Assembly (NCBI GenBank): GCA_932222125.1
Contig: CAKNZJ010000338.1
Location: 1 to 50,333 of the forward strand
DNA: 50,333 nt
Direction: 5' to 3'
From: an uncultured Clostridia bacterium
Lineage (GTDB): Bacteria > Bacillota > Clostridia > Oscillospirales > Oscillospiraceae
A program made the translations under genes and the position numbers. Below, piece by piece: positions 41,667-49,328 of the stretch. How positions within the stretch are numbered: the first letter of the stretch is position 1; the number at the start of each line of letters is the position of its first letter. The notes beneath the pieces were generated by a model that was given only the letters and a program-made list of their open reading frames with translations, was not told the DNA's origin and ran no database searches.

Positions 41667-42389
41667 ATGGAGAAGGCCATTATCGGCAAGAAGGTGGGCA
41701 TGACCCAAATCTTCGATGAAGCCGGCAAGGTCATCCCGGTCACCGTCATCCAGGCGGGTCCCTGCACTGTGGTGCAGAAGAAAACCGGGGAAAGGGACGG
41801 CTACTCCGCCGTCCAGCTCGGTTTTGAAGAGGTCCCAGAGCGCAAGCTGTCAAAGCCTGAACTGGGCCACAGCAAGAAGGCTGGCAAGGCCGTGCGCATT
41901 CTAAAGGAGTTTAAGCTGGATAATGCCGACGAGCTCAACGTGGGCGATGAGATCAACGCCACCGTGTTCGCCCCGGGCGACCGTGTGGATGTTACCGGCA
42001 TCAGTAAGGGACATGGTTATCAGGGCGTGGTCAAGCGCTGGGGCGCTCATACGCTGAAAAACACCCACGGCACCGGCCCTGTGCATCGGCACGCCGGCTC
42101 TATGGGCTCAGGTACCGATCCCTCCCGCATTTTTAAAGGCAAGATCGGCGCCGGCCAGATGGGTAATGAGCAGGTAACCGTTATGAACCTGGATGTGATC
42201 CAGGTGGACGAGGAACTGGGCGTTATCGCTGTGCGGGGCGCTGTGCCTGGCCCCAAAGGGGGCGTGGTGTCCCTGCGCAGCAGTGTCAAGAAGGTGGCGG
42301 AGAAGCAGGCGACAGAGGCTGGCCGCGTCAACCCGCAGAAGGCGTCTGCTCGCGTCAACCCGCAGAAGGCGTCTGCGCGTAACAAGTGA
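41667..42389 (+). CDS. rplC: Large subunit ribosomal protein L3
   Basis: A 240-residue L3, which reaches with its loop to the peptidyl transferase centre. Seen are KAIIGKKVGMTQIFDEAGKVIPVTVI, the loop KRWGAHTLKNTHGTGPVHRHAGSMG and KGKIGAGQMG. It is longer than the usual 205-215 residues: after the normal end there is a Lys/Ala-rich tail in which RVNPQKASA occurs twice in tandem, from a 27-base duplication at 42324-42377. ATG preceded by TAAGGAGG. Confidence 0.97.
   Translation: MEKAIIGKKVGMTQIFDEAGKVIPVTVIQAGPCTVVQKKTGERDGYSAVQLGFEEVPERKLSKPELGHSKKAGKAVRILKEFKLDNADELNVGDEINATVFAPGDRVDVTGISKGHGYQGVVKRWGAHTLKNTHGTGPVHRHAGSMGSGTDPSRIFKGKIGAGQMGNEQVTVMNLDVIQVDEELGVIAVRGAVPGPKGGVVSLRSSVKKVAEKQATEAGRVNPQKASARVNPQKASARNK
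42324..42377 (+). repeat. 27-base tandem duplication in the rplC 3' end
   Basis: Bases 42324-42350 are repeated at 42351-42377 with one difference at the last base. The repeat is in frame and doubles nine residues of the L3 tail. Confidence 0.9.
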
Positions 42390-42407
42390 GAGAGGAGAGT
42401 GTGACAA

Positions 42408-43022
42408 ATGCCTAAGGCGAACCTATACAATATGTCCGGCAAGCAGATCGGCGAGGTCGAGCTCTCCGAGGTTATATTCGGCGTGGAGCCAAACCAGTGC
42501 GTTATCCATGACGTGGTGAAAAACCACCTGGCCAACTGCCGTCAGGGAACACAGAGCGCTCTGACCCGGGCTGAAGTATCCGGCGGCGGCAGAAAGCCCT
42601 GGCGTCAGAAGGGGACTGGCCGAGCCCGTCAAGGCTCCACCCGGGCGCCCCAGTGGACCCATGGCGGCATCGTGTTTGCCCCGAAGCCCCGGAGCTACCG
42701 CTACACCCTGAACAAGAAGACCCGTCGTCTAGCCCTAAAGTCCGCCCTGTCTGCCAAGGCTGCCGCCGGCAGCATCTTGGTGGTGGATCAGCTCAGCATG
42801 GATGAGATCAAAACCAAGAGCTTCCGGGCGTTCCTGGACACTGTGCAGTCTAAGAAGGCTATGGTGGTGACCAGCTGCCCCAACGTGGTCAAGTCCGCTC
42901 GCAACATCCCCGGTGTGGTCACTAGTCCTGCAAACCTGATCAACGTCTACGACATTGTCAACGCCAACCAAGTCATCATTGACAAGGCTGCGTTGGCCGC
43001 TATCGAGGAGGTGTTTGCGTAA
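42408..43022 (+). CDS. rplD: Large subunit ribosomal protein L4
   Basis: A 204-residue L4 that lines the exit tunnel and in some bacteria represses the S10 operon. Visible are the extended tunnel loop RAEVSGGGRKPWRQKGTGRARQGS with the WTHGGIVFAPKPR stretch, and the C-terminal NLINVYDIVNANQVIIDKAAL. ATG follows GAGAGGAGAG. The stop overlaps the L23 start by one base, so the two are coupled. It is a candidate regulator for the structured leader upstream of rpsJ. Confidence 0.97.
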   Translation: MPKANLYNMSGKQIGEVELSEVIFGVEPNQCVIHDVVKNHLANCRQGTQSALTRAEVSGGGRKPWRQKGTGRARQGSTRAPQWTHGGIVFAPKPRSYRYTLNKKTRRLALKSALSAKAAAGSILVVDQLSMDEIKTKSFRAFLDTVQSKKAMVVTSCPNVVKSARNIPGVVTSPANLINVYDIVNANQVIIDKAALAAIEEVFA

Positions 43023-43318
43023 TGAGGACCGCTTACGATATCATTAAGCGCCCCATTGTCACCGAGCAGTCCATGGCTGCCGCCGCAGACAAACGGTATA
43101 CCTTTGAAGTGGCCAAGGATGCCAACAAGATTGAGATTGCCAAGGCTGTGGAAGAGATATTCGGGGTGAAAGTGGCCAAGGTCAACACCTTGAATATGCA
43201 GGGAAAGGCCAAGCGGATGGGCCGATATCCCCAAGGACGCAGGCCCAGCTGGAAGAAGGCCATGGTCACCCTGAGTGAGGATTCCAAAACCATCGAATTC
43301 TTCGAAGGCATGGTGTAA
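43022..43318 (+). CDS. rplW: Large subunit ribosomal protein L23
   Basis: A 98-residue L23, located at the tunnel exit where it docks trigger factor and SRP. Landmarks are DIIKRPIVTEQSM, YTFEVAKDANKIEIAKAVEEIFGVKVAKVNT and GRRPSWKKAMVTL. The ATG shares its A with the L4 stop (TAATG), giving stop-start reinitiation. Length is normal for bacteria. Confidence 0.97.
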   Translation: MRTAYDIIKRPIVTEQSMAAAADKRYTFEVAKDANKIEIAKAVEEIFGVKVAKVNTLNMQGKAKRMGRYPQGRRPSWKKAMVTLSEDSKTIEFFEGMV

Positions 43319-43333
43319 GGAGGAGATTAAACA

Positions 43334-44167
43334 ATGGCGATTAAAACATATAAGCCCACAACGCCCTCCCGCCGCCACATGACTGTGTCCGCCTTCGAGG
43401 GCATTGACAAAAAGGCCAAGCCGGAGCGCTCTCTGCTGGAAAGCTTGAAGAAAAATGCTGGCCGCAACAGCTACGGCCGAATCACCGTACGCCATCGGGG
43501 CGGCGGCAACAAACGCAAGTACCGCATCATCGACTTCAAGCGGGATAAAGCGGGTAAGGCCACTGTCATCAACTTGCAGTATGATCCCAACCGCTCTGCC
43601 AACATTGCTCTTATCGAGTATGAGGACGGGGAGCGCCGTTATATTCTGGCCCCAGTGGGCCTGAAGGCGGGCCACACCATCAGCACGGGGACCGGCGCAG
43701 ACATCCTGCCTGGGAACGCTTTGCCAATTGCGGAGATCCCTGTGGGAGAGATGATTCACTGTGTGGAGTTATATCCTGGGAAAGGTGCCCAGTTGGTGCG
43801 TTCTGCCGGTACCGCCGCCCAGCTCATGGCCAAGGAGAACGGTATGGCCCAGGTGCGCCTGCCCTCCGGCGAGGTGCGTCTGGTCCGGGAGAGCTGCATG
43901 GCCACCATCGGCCAGGTAGGGAATACCGACTGGGGCAACATCCACATTGGTAAGGCCGGCCGCAAACGGCATATGGGCTGGAGGCCCACGGTGCGCGGCT
44001 CCGTGATGAACCCCAATGACCATCCCCACGGCGGCGGCGAGGGCAAGAGCCCTGTAGGCCGTCCCGGCCCTGTTACCCCATGGGGCAAGCCTGCCCTGGG
44101 TTACAAGACTCGCAAGAAGAAGAACCGCACCGACAAGTTCATTGTCCGGCGCCGGAACGGAAAGTAA
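43334..44167 (+). CDS. rplB: Large subunit ribosomal protein L2
   Basis: A 277-residue L2, needed for subunit joining and peptidyl transfer. Seen are the N-terminal KTYKPTTPSRRHMTVS, GRNSYGRITVRHRGGGNKRKYR, and the C-terminal loop VMNPNDHPHGGGEGKSP whose His is conserved near the catalytic centre, then KKKNRTDKFIVRRRNGK. AAGGAGGAG lies before the ATG. Position between L23 and S19 is canonical. Confidence 0.98.
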   Translation: MAIKTYKPTTPSRRHMTVSAFEGIDKKAKPERSLLESLKKNAGRNSYGRITVRHRGGGNKRKYRIIDFKRDKAGKATVINLQYDPNRSANIALIEYEDGERRYILAPVGLKAGHTISTGTGADILPGNALPIAEIPVGEMIHCVELYPGKGAQLVRSAGTAAQLMAKENGMAQVRLPSGEVRLVRESCMATIGQVGNTDWGNIHIGKAGRKRHMGWRPTVRGSVMNPNDHPHGGGEGKSPVGRPGPVTPWGKPALGYKTRKKKNRTDKFIVRRRNGK

Positions 44168-44181
44168 GGAGGGAGTAAGAA

Positions 44182-44454
44182 ATGAGCAGAAGCATCAAGA
44201 AAGGCCCGTTTTGTGCTCCTGAGCTGCTTAAGCGGGTGGATGAGATGAACAAAAAGAACGAGAAGAAGGTGCTGAAGACCTGGAGCCGTGCCTCCACCAT
44301 CTTCCCCTCGTTTGTGGGGCACACCATTGCGGTCCACGACGGACGCAAGCACGTTCCCGTCTATGTGACGGAGGACATGGTGGGCCATAAGCTGGGCGAG
44401 TTCGCCCCCACCCGGACCTTCCGGGGACACGCGGGCAGCAAGACCGGTAAATAA
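44182..44454 (+). CDS. rpsS: Small subunit ribosomal protein S19
   Basis: A 90-residue S19 of the 30S head, contacting S13 and the tRNA A/P region. Starts MSRSIKKGPF and contains KTWSRASTIFPSFVGHTIAVHDGRKHVPVYV split over two strands and GEFAPTRTFRGHAG. RBS AAGGAGGGAG upstream. Normal length. Confidence 0.97.
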   Translation: MSRSIKKGPFCAPELLKRVDEMNKKNEKKVLKTWSRASTIFPSFVGHTIAVHDGRKHVPVYVTEDMVGHKLGEFAPTRTFRGHAGSKTGK

Positions 44455-44468
44455 GGAGGAGAGAGAAT

Positions 44469-44801
44469 ATGGAAGGTAAAGCCACATTGAGATATATTCG
44501 CATCTCTCCCCGCAAGGTGGGCATTGTGTGCGACCAGATCCGGGGCAAGAGCGTGGCTCAGGCCGGCGCCATTCTGGCGCTAATTCCCAAGGCCGCTGCT
44601 GAGCCCCTGGCCAAGCTGGTGAAGAGCGCTGCCGCAAATGCTGAAAACAATCACGGCATGGACCCGGAAAAGCTCTATGTCGCGGAGACTTATGCCACAC
44701 CCGGCCCGATTATTAAGCGCTTTATGCCAAGGGCAAAGGGCCGCGCTTATCGCATCAATAAGAGAACTTCCCACGTGACCGTTGTGGTCAAAGAGCGCTG
44801 A
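44469..44801 (+). CDS. rplV: Large subunit ribosomal protein L22
   Basis: A 110-residue L22 whose beta-hairpin lines the exit tunnel and is a site of macrolide-resistance changes. Seen are RYIRISPRKVGIVCDQIRGK, the helix ALIPKAAAEPLAKLVKSAAANAENN and the tunnel hairpin PGPIIKRFMPRAKGRAYRINKRTSH in its usual form. ATG after GGAGGAGAG. Confidence 0.97.
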   Translation: MEGKATLRYIRISPRKVGIVCDQIRGKSVAQAGAILALIPKAAAEPLAKLVKSAAANAENNHGMDPEKLYVAETYATPGPIIKRFMPRAKGRAYRINKRTSHVTVVVKER

Positions 44802-44820
44802 GTAAGGAGGTCGAGAGCAA

Positions 44821-45660
44821 ATGGGACAGAAAGTGAATCCCCACGGTTTGCGCGTGGGTGTGATCAAGGACTGGGACTCCCGTTGGTATGCCCGGGATGA
44901 AAAAGTGGGCGACCTCCTGGTTGAGGACTATAATCTGCGGCGTGACCTGAAAAAGCGCTTGTATTCCGCTGGTGTGCCGAAGGTTGAAATCGAGCGGGAC
45001 AACGCCAAAGTGCGCATCTATGTGCATTGCGCCCGCCCTGGTGTAGTCATCGGCAAGGGGGGCGAGGAGATTGAAAAGCTCCGCCTAGAACTGGAAAAGA
45101 AGCTGGGAAAGAGCGTGGCGTTGAACATCGTGGAGGTCAAAAGTCCCGATACCAACGCGCAGCTGGTGGCAGAGAACATTGCCCAACAGCTGGAAAAGCG
45201 CATCGCCTTCCGTCGGGCCATGAAGAACGCCATGGGGCGTGCCATGCGGATGGGGGCCCTGGGCATCAAGGTGCAGGTCTCCGGCCGTCTCAACGGGGCT
45301 GAAATCGCCCGCACCGAGCACTATCATGACGGCACCATTCCGCTGCAAACCCTCCGTGCTGACATCGAGTATGGATTTGCCGAGGCGGCCACAACTTATG
45401 GCCGCCTGGGGGTGAAGGTATGGATTTACAAGGGTGAAGTGCTCACTCAGACCCTTCGCACCACCCCTCGAACCATTGATACGAAGAACTACAAAGAGCG
45501 GGAGCAGCGTCCCCGCCGGGATCGCCGGGATGGAGATCGCCGTGGCGGGTTTAACCGCCAGGGTGGCGACCGCCGTCAGGGTGGGTTCAACCGTCAGGGT
45601 GGCCCTCGGCCTGCCGGGACGCCCCGCCCTGCCGCTCCTAAGGAAGGAGGCGCCCAGTAA
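44821..45660 (+). CDS. rpsC: Small subunit ribosomal protein S3 with Arg/Gly-rich tail
   Basis: A 279-residue S3, part of the mRNA entry site with helicase activity. The KH domain with VVIGKGGEEIEKLR and the C-terminal domain with AEIARTEHYHDGTIPLQTLRADIEYG are standard. Beyond about residue 225 there is an added tail of some 50 residues, rich in Arg, Gly, Asn and Gln, with two copies of GGFNRQGG plus a third-like unit, ending Pro/Ala-rich. The tail is likely disordered and RNA-binding. The stop overlaps the L16 start by one base. Confidence 0.97.
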   Translation: MGQKVNPHGLRVGVIKDWDSRWYARDEKVGDLLVEDYNLRRDLKKRLYSAGVPKVEIERDNAKVRIYVHCARPGVVIGKGGEEIEKLRLELEKKLGKSVALNIVEVKSPDTNAQLVAENIAQQLEKRIAFRRAMKNAMGRAMRMGALGIKVQVSGRLNGAEIARTEHYHDGTIPLQTLRADIEYGFAEAATTYGRLGVKVWIYKGEVLTQTLRTTPRTIDTKNYKEREQRPRRDRRDGDRRGGFNRQGGDRRQGGFNRQGGPRPAGTPRPAAPKEGGAQ

Positions 45661-46085
45661 TGTTGCTGCCTAAGAGAGTGAAATACCGCCGGGTTCACCG
45701 GGGCCGCATGACTGGCGTTGCTACCCGGGGCAATAAGGTGTCCTACGGGGAGTGGGGCCTGCAGGCTACCGAGCCCGCCTGGATCACCAGCAATCAGATC
45801 GAAGCCGCCCGTGTGGCCATGACGCGTCACACTAAGCGTGGCGGTAAGGTCTGGATTAAAATTTTCCCTGACAAGCCTGTGACAAAGAAGGCGCTGGGTA
45901 CTCGTATGGGTTCCGGTAAAGGCGCCCCCGAGTTTTGGGTGGCTGTGGTAAAGCCCGGCCGGGTCATGTTTGAGATCGCCGGTATCTCTGAGGAGGTCGC
46001 CCGGGAGGCTCTGCGTCTGGCAAGTCACAAACTGCCCGTCAAATGCAAGATCGTCAAGAAAGAGACCGAGAATGGTGGTGAGTGA
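45660..46085 (+). CDS. rplP: Large subunit ribosomal protein L16
   Basis: A 141-residue L16 that helps position A-site tRNA. Landmarks: MLLPKRVKYRRVHRGRM, GLQATEPAWITSNQIEAARVAMTRH, the KPVTKKALGTRMGSGKGAPEFWVAVVKPG loop, and ARVAMTRHTKRGGK. The start ATG overlaps the S3 stop (TAATG). Length is typical. Confidence 0.97.
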   Translation: MLLPKRVKYRRVHRGRMTGVATRGNKVSYGEWGLQATEPAWITSNQIEAARVAMTRHTKRGGKVWIKIFPDKPVTKKALGTRMGSGKGAPEFWVAVVKPGRVMFEIAGISEEVAREALRLASHKLPVKCKIVKKETENGGE

Positions 46086-46087
46086 AG

Positions 46088-46279
46088 ATGAAAGCTAACG
46101 AAGTCCGTAAAATGAGCGCCGACCAGCTGGAGACCAAGCTGGTGGAGCTGAAGAAGGACCTGTTCAACCTCCGTCTTCAGCACGCCACCAACCAGCTTGA
46201 AAATCCAATCCGTATCGCGGAAGTCAAGAAGGATATCGCCCGCGTCAAGACCATCCTGCGTGAGCAGCAGGGCCGATAA
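46088..46279 (+). CDS. rpmC: Large subunit ribosomal protein L29
   Basis: A 63-residue two-helix protein at the tunnel exit beside L23. It reads MKANEVRKMSADQLETKLVELKKD, then LFNLRLQHATNQLENP. The ATG at 46088 gives the family's usual N-terminus; a GTG at 46082 would add two residues and overlap the L16 stop region. Spacing to L16 is 2 bases. Confidence 0.95.
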   Translation: MKANEVRKMSADQLETKLVELKKDLFNLRLQHATNQLENPIRIAEVKKDIARVKTILREQQGR

Positions 46280-46292
46280 GGAGGAGTAAACC

Positions 46293-46556
46293 ATGAGTGA
46301 AGTGAGAACCTCTTCTCGTAAGACCAGAGTCGGCCTGGTGGTTTCGGATAAGATGGATAAGACTGTTGTGGTCGCCATCGCCGACCGCGTGGCCCACCCT
46401 CTGTATAAGAAGATCGTTAAGAGGACTTATAAACTGAAAGCCCACGATGAACAGAACCAGTGTGGTGTGGGCGACCGCGTCCGAGTGATGGAAACCCGCC
46501 CCATGTCCAAGGATAAGTGCTGGCGTGTGGTGGAAATCATCGAGAAGGCCAAATAA
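46293..46556 (+). CDS. rpsQ: Small subunit ribosomal protein S17
   Basis: An 87-residue OB-fold protein that binds 16S rRNA early in 30S assembly. Seen are RKTRVGLVVSDKMDKTVVVAI, HPLYKKIVKRTYKLKAHDE and the GDRVRVMETRPMSKDKCWRVVEI end. ATG after AAGGAGGAG. Normal length. Confidence 0.97.
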   Translation: MSEVRTSSRKTRVGLVVSDKMDKTVVVAIADRVAHPLYKKIVKRTYKLKAHDEQNQCGVGDRVRVMETRPMSKDKCWRVVEIIEKAK

Positions 46557-46568
46557 GGAGGTGCCAGT

Positions 46569-46937
46569 ATGATTCAGGAAGAAAGCTATCTGAAGGTGGC
46601 CGACAATACCGGCGCCAAAGAGATTAAGACCATCCGCGTACTGGGCGGCTCCAAGCGCCGTTTTGGAAACATTGGCGATGTAGTGGTGGCCTCAGTGCGC
46701 AAGGCCGCCCCTGGCGGCCAGGTGAAGAAGGGCGAGGTGGTTAAGGCTGTCATCGTCCGCTCCAGCCGCGGTGTGCGCCGTACCGACGGCAGCTATGTAC
46801 GCTTTGACGACAATGCCGCCGTTCTCATCCGTGAAGATAAGAACCCCCGTGGGACCCGCATCTTTGGCCCGGTGGCTCGTGAGCTGCGCGACAAGGACTA
46901 CATGAAGATCTTGTCTCTGGCTCCCGAAGTGCTGTAA
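46569..46937 (+). CDS. rplN: Large subunit ribosomal protein L14
   Basis: A 122-residue L14 at the subunit interface, where it also receives the silencing factor RsfS. Clear signature: MIQEESYLKVADNTGAKEI at the start, GDVVVASVRKAAPGGQVKKGEVVKAVIVR in two segments, and VARELRDKDYMKILSLAPEVL at the end. RBS TAAGGAGG. Typical length and place. Confidence 0.98.
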   Translation: MIQEESYLKVADNTGAKEIKTIRVLGGSKRRFGNIGDVVVASVRKAAPGGQVKKGEVVKAVIVRSSRGVRRTDGSYVRFDDNAAVLIREDKNPRGTRIFGPVARELRDKDYMKILSLAPEVL

Positions 46938-46951
46938 AGGGGGAGCGAGGT

Positions 46952-47263
46952 ATGAGTATGAACGTCAAAAAGAACGACACGGTGGTGGTTCTGTCCGGCA
47001 AGGACAAGGGCAAACAGGGAAAGGTTTTGTCCGTGGACCCCAAGTCCAGTAAGGCCATCGTGGAAAAGGTCAATGTGGCTTCCCGCCATCAGAAGCCCCG
47101 TCGTCAAGGTGATGAGGGGGGCATCGTCCAGAAAGAGACCCCCATCTACACGAGCAAGCTGATGACGGTATGCCCGAAGTGCAATAAGCCCACCCGAGTG
47201 GCGCACAAGGGCGCAGGCCGGGAGAAAGTTCGCGTCTGCAAGCACTGCGGCGCCGAAATGTAA
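46952..47263 (+). CDS. rplX: Large subunit ribosomal protein L24, cysteine-containing form
   Basis: A 103-residue L24, an assembly initiator near the tunnel exit. The KOW motif NDTVVVLSGKDKGKQGKVL is followed by KVNVASRHQKPRRQGDEGGIVQKE. The C-terminal part carries CPKC and CKHC, a zinc-ribbon pair that the Bacillus protein lacks but many Clostridia keep. ATG at 46952 follows GGGGGAG; an ATG two codons on is possible. Confidence 0.97.
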   Translation: MSMNVKKNDTVVVLSGKDKGKQGKVLSVDPKSSKAIVEKVNVASRHQKPRRQGDEGGIVQKETPIYTSKLMTVCPKCNKPTRVAHKGAGREKVRVCKHCGAEM

Positions 47264-47280
47264 GGGAGGAGGAGTGACAA

Positions 47281-47832
47281 ATGGCGAACCCCAATTTAAA
47301 AGCAAAATATACCGCCGAAGTGGCTCCTGCTCTCATGCAGAAGTTCGGCTATAGGTCTATCATGGAAATACCCAAGGTGGACAAGATTGTGGTCAACTGT
47401 GGCTGCGGTGAGGCCCGAGACAATGCCAAGGTGCTAGAGTCTGTGCTCAATGACTTAGCCACCATCACCGGCCAAAAGCCGGTGGTCACCAAGGCCAAGA
47501 AGTCCGTGGCCAACTTTAAGCTGCGGGAGGGCATGCCCATTGGCGCCAAGGTAACTCTGCGCCAGGATAAAATGTGGGAGTTTATGGACCGTCTGTTCAA
47601 CGTGGCGCTGCCTCGTGTCCGTGACTTCCGTGGTATCAATCCAAACGCCTTTGATGGTCGGGGCAATTACGCTCTGGGACTGAAGGAGCAGCTCATCTTC
47701 CCGGAGATCGAATATGATCAGATTGACAAAATCCGGGGTATGGACGTGGTGATTTGCACCACTGCCAAGACGGATGAGGAGGCCAAGGAGCTGCTATCGC
47801 TGCTGGGTGCTCCCTTCACCACCAACGGTTAA
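47281..47832 (+). CDS. rplE: Large subunit ribosomal protein L5
   Basis: A 183-residue L5 that binds 5S rRNA and contacts P-site tRNA. Landmarks: LMQKFGYRSIMEIPKVDKIVVNCG, GQKPVVTKAKKSVANFKLREG, LPRVRDFRGINPNAFDGRGNY and a final GMDVVICTTAKTDEEAKELL. ATG follows GGGAGGAGG. Normal length. Confidence 0.98.
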   Translation: MANPNLKAKYTAEVAPALMQKFGYRSIMEIPKVDKIVVNCGCGEARDNAKVLESVLNDLATITGQKPVVTKAKKSVANFKLREGMPIGAKVTLRQDKMWEFMDRLFNVALPRVRDFRGINPNAFDGRGNYALGLKEQLIFPEIEYDQIDKIRGMDVVICTTAKTDEEAKELLSLLGAPFTTNG

Positions 47833-47849
47833 GGAGGAGAAAAACAGCT

Positions 47850-48035
47850 ATGGCTAAGAAATCCATGATTCTCAAGCAGCAGGCTGAACCAAAGTTCTCC
47901 AGCCGCCGCTACAACCGCTGTAAGATTTGCGGCCGCCCCCATGCGTATTTGCGTAATTATGGGATCTGCCGTATTTGTTTCAGGGAGCTGGCCTATAAGG
48001 GGCAGATCCCTGGTGTTAAGAAGGCGTCTTGGTAA
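47850..48035 (+). CDS. rpsZ: Small subunit ribosomal protein S14, zinc type
   Basis: A 61-residue S14 of the C+ type: CKIC and CRIC bind one zinc ion (YNRCKICGRPHAYLRNYG, then GICRICFRELAYKGQIPGV). The zinc-independent paralogue, where present, is encoded elsewhere. RBS TAAGGAGGAG. After this gene the operon has an exceptional 314-base non-coding spacer before rpsH. Confidence 0.97.
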   Translation: MAKKSMILKQQAEPKFSSRRYNRCKICGRPHAYLRNYGICRICFRELAYKGQIPGVKKASW

Positions 48036-48349
48036 GATCCCTTTGACTACGTTGCGCAAAGGCTTGCATGCAGCCCCTGCCGCTGACACTGCCTTGCCTA
48101 GCAAGGTGAGCTTTGCCAAGGGAGGCCAGTGCTATGCTGGTCTCCAGCCAAAAATGGCCGTGTATCTAAAGGCGGGAGTAGTCACTCCCGCCTATGGGCC
48201 TGTTATATGGACAGGTTGAAATCTGTCGAATCACGAGACCCCCAGCGTGGGAAAAGACGGATAACAGGTCGGAGGACGCTACCTGGCCTTCGATACCTTT
48301 CCGCCTGTACGGATGAAGAATCCGTAATCTAAATAGGAGGTAACATCTC
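48036..48349 (+). ncRNA. Structured 314-base spacer between rpsZ and rpsH
   Basis: In most Firmicutes S14 and S8 are 20-40 bases apart. This spacer has no gene or good promoter but many hairpins: GGAGGCCAG/CTGGTCTCC (48121-48145), GCCA/TGGC (48147-48158), a perfect 9-bp GC-rich stem with a tetraloop (48171-48192), GACAG/CTGTC (48210-48227) and TACGGAT/ATCCGTA (48308-48326). It resembles a structured regulatory RNA in the 5' region of the S8 part of the operon. No tRNA, riboswitch or group II intron core was recognised. Confidence 0.5.
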
Positions 48350-48751
48350 ATGCAAATCACCGACCCCATTGCGGATATGCTCACTCGTATCCGCAACGCG
48401 AACAACGCCAAGCATGACACTGTGGATGTCCCTACGTCCAACATGAAGAAGGCCATCGCCCAGATTCTGCTGGATGAAGGCTATATCAAGAACTTCCAGA
48501 CCATCAGCGATGGCCGTCAGGGTGTGATCCGGATCACCCTGAAGTATCTGCAGCCCGGCAAGGAGAAGGTGCTCTCCGGTCTGCGCCGGGTGTCCAAACC
48601 TGGTCTGCGGGTATACGCCGGCGCCGAAGAGTTGCCCCAAGTTCTCCGCGGCCTGGGAATCGCCATTGTTTCCACGTCTAAGGGCGTTATGACAGACAAA
48701 AAGGCGCGCCAGGCCCATGTGGGCGGCGAAGTCCTTGCATTCGTTTGGTAA
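48350..48751 (+). CDS. rpsH: Small subunit ribosomal protein S8
   Basis: A 133-residue S8, a primary 16S rRNA binder and in E. coli the translational repressor of the spc operon. Seen are ITDPIADMLTRIRNANNAKHDTVDVP and the C-terminal GIAIVSTSKGVMTDKKARQAHVGGEVLAFVW. The ATG follows TAGGAGG. Directly upstream is the structured 314-base spacer, for which S8 is an obvious candidate ligand by analogy. Confidence 0.97.
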   Translation: MQITDPIADMLTRIRNANNAKHDTVDVPTSNMKKAIAQILLDEGYIKNFQTISDGRQGVIRITLKYLQPGKEKVLSGLRRVSKPGLRVYAGAEELPQVLRGLGIAIVSTSKGVMTDKKARQAHVGGEVLAFVW

Positions 48752-48764
48752 GGAGGGAATAGGA

Positions 48765-49310
48765 ATGTCGAGAATTGGTAGAGCTCCTATTGCCGTTCCT
48801 GCCGGCGTGGAGATTAAGATTGAGGACAACAACGTTGTCACGGTGAAGGGCCCCAAGGGCACGCTCACCCAACAGCTTCACCCAAACATGACCATTACCC
48901 GGGAGGGGGATGAGATGCATGTCACTCGTCCCAATGACTTAAAGGAAAACCGCGCTCTGCACGGGCTGACCCGCACCCTGCTCAATAACATGGTGGTGGG
49001 GGTCACCGAGGGGTATCAAAAAACCCTGGAGGTGAATGGCGTGGGCTACCGTGTGGCCATGGAGGGGAACAAGCTGGTGATGAATTTGGGTTACTCCCAT
49101 CAGGTTACCATGGAAGCCCCCGAGGGCATTACCATCACCACGCCCAATCCCAACCAGATTATCATCGCTGGACATGACAAACAGCTGGTGGGCCAGTTTG
49201 CTGCTGAAGTTCGTGAAAAGCGTCCCCCCGAACCCTATAAGGGCAAGGGTATCAAATATGCTGACGAGGTCATCCGCCGCAAGGTGGGCAAGACCGGCGT
49301 CAAAAAGTAA
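48765..49310 (+). CDS. rplF: Large subunit ribosomal protein L6
   Basis: A 181-residue L6 with two similar domains at the factor-binding site. Reads MSRIGRAPIAVPAGVEIKI, VTVKGPKGTLTQQL, a middle NNMVVGVTEGYQKTLEVNGVGYR and the signature PEPYKGKGIKYADEVIRRKVGK. The ATG at 48765 is set by AAGGAGGG; an in-frame upstream extension overlaps rpsH and is not real. Confidence 0.98.
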   Translation: MSRIGRAPIAVPAGVEIKIEDNNVVTVKGPKGTLTQQLHPNMTITREGDEMHVTRPNDLKENRALHGLTRTLLNNMVVGVTEGYQKTLEVNGVGYRVAMEGNKLVMNLGYSHQVTMEAPEGITITTPNPNQIIIAGHDKQLVGQFAAEVREKRPPEPYKGKGIKYADEVIRRKVGKTGVKK

Positions 49311-49328
49311 TGAGGAGGTGTGCCGATT

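Noticed and set aside
48036..48349. tRNA gene or group II intron remnant in the rpsZ-rpsH spacer
   Set aside because: A GTCGAATC segment recalls a T-loop, but no acceptor stem or CCA-side pairing fits, and no domain V-like sequence was found.
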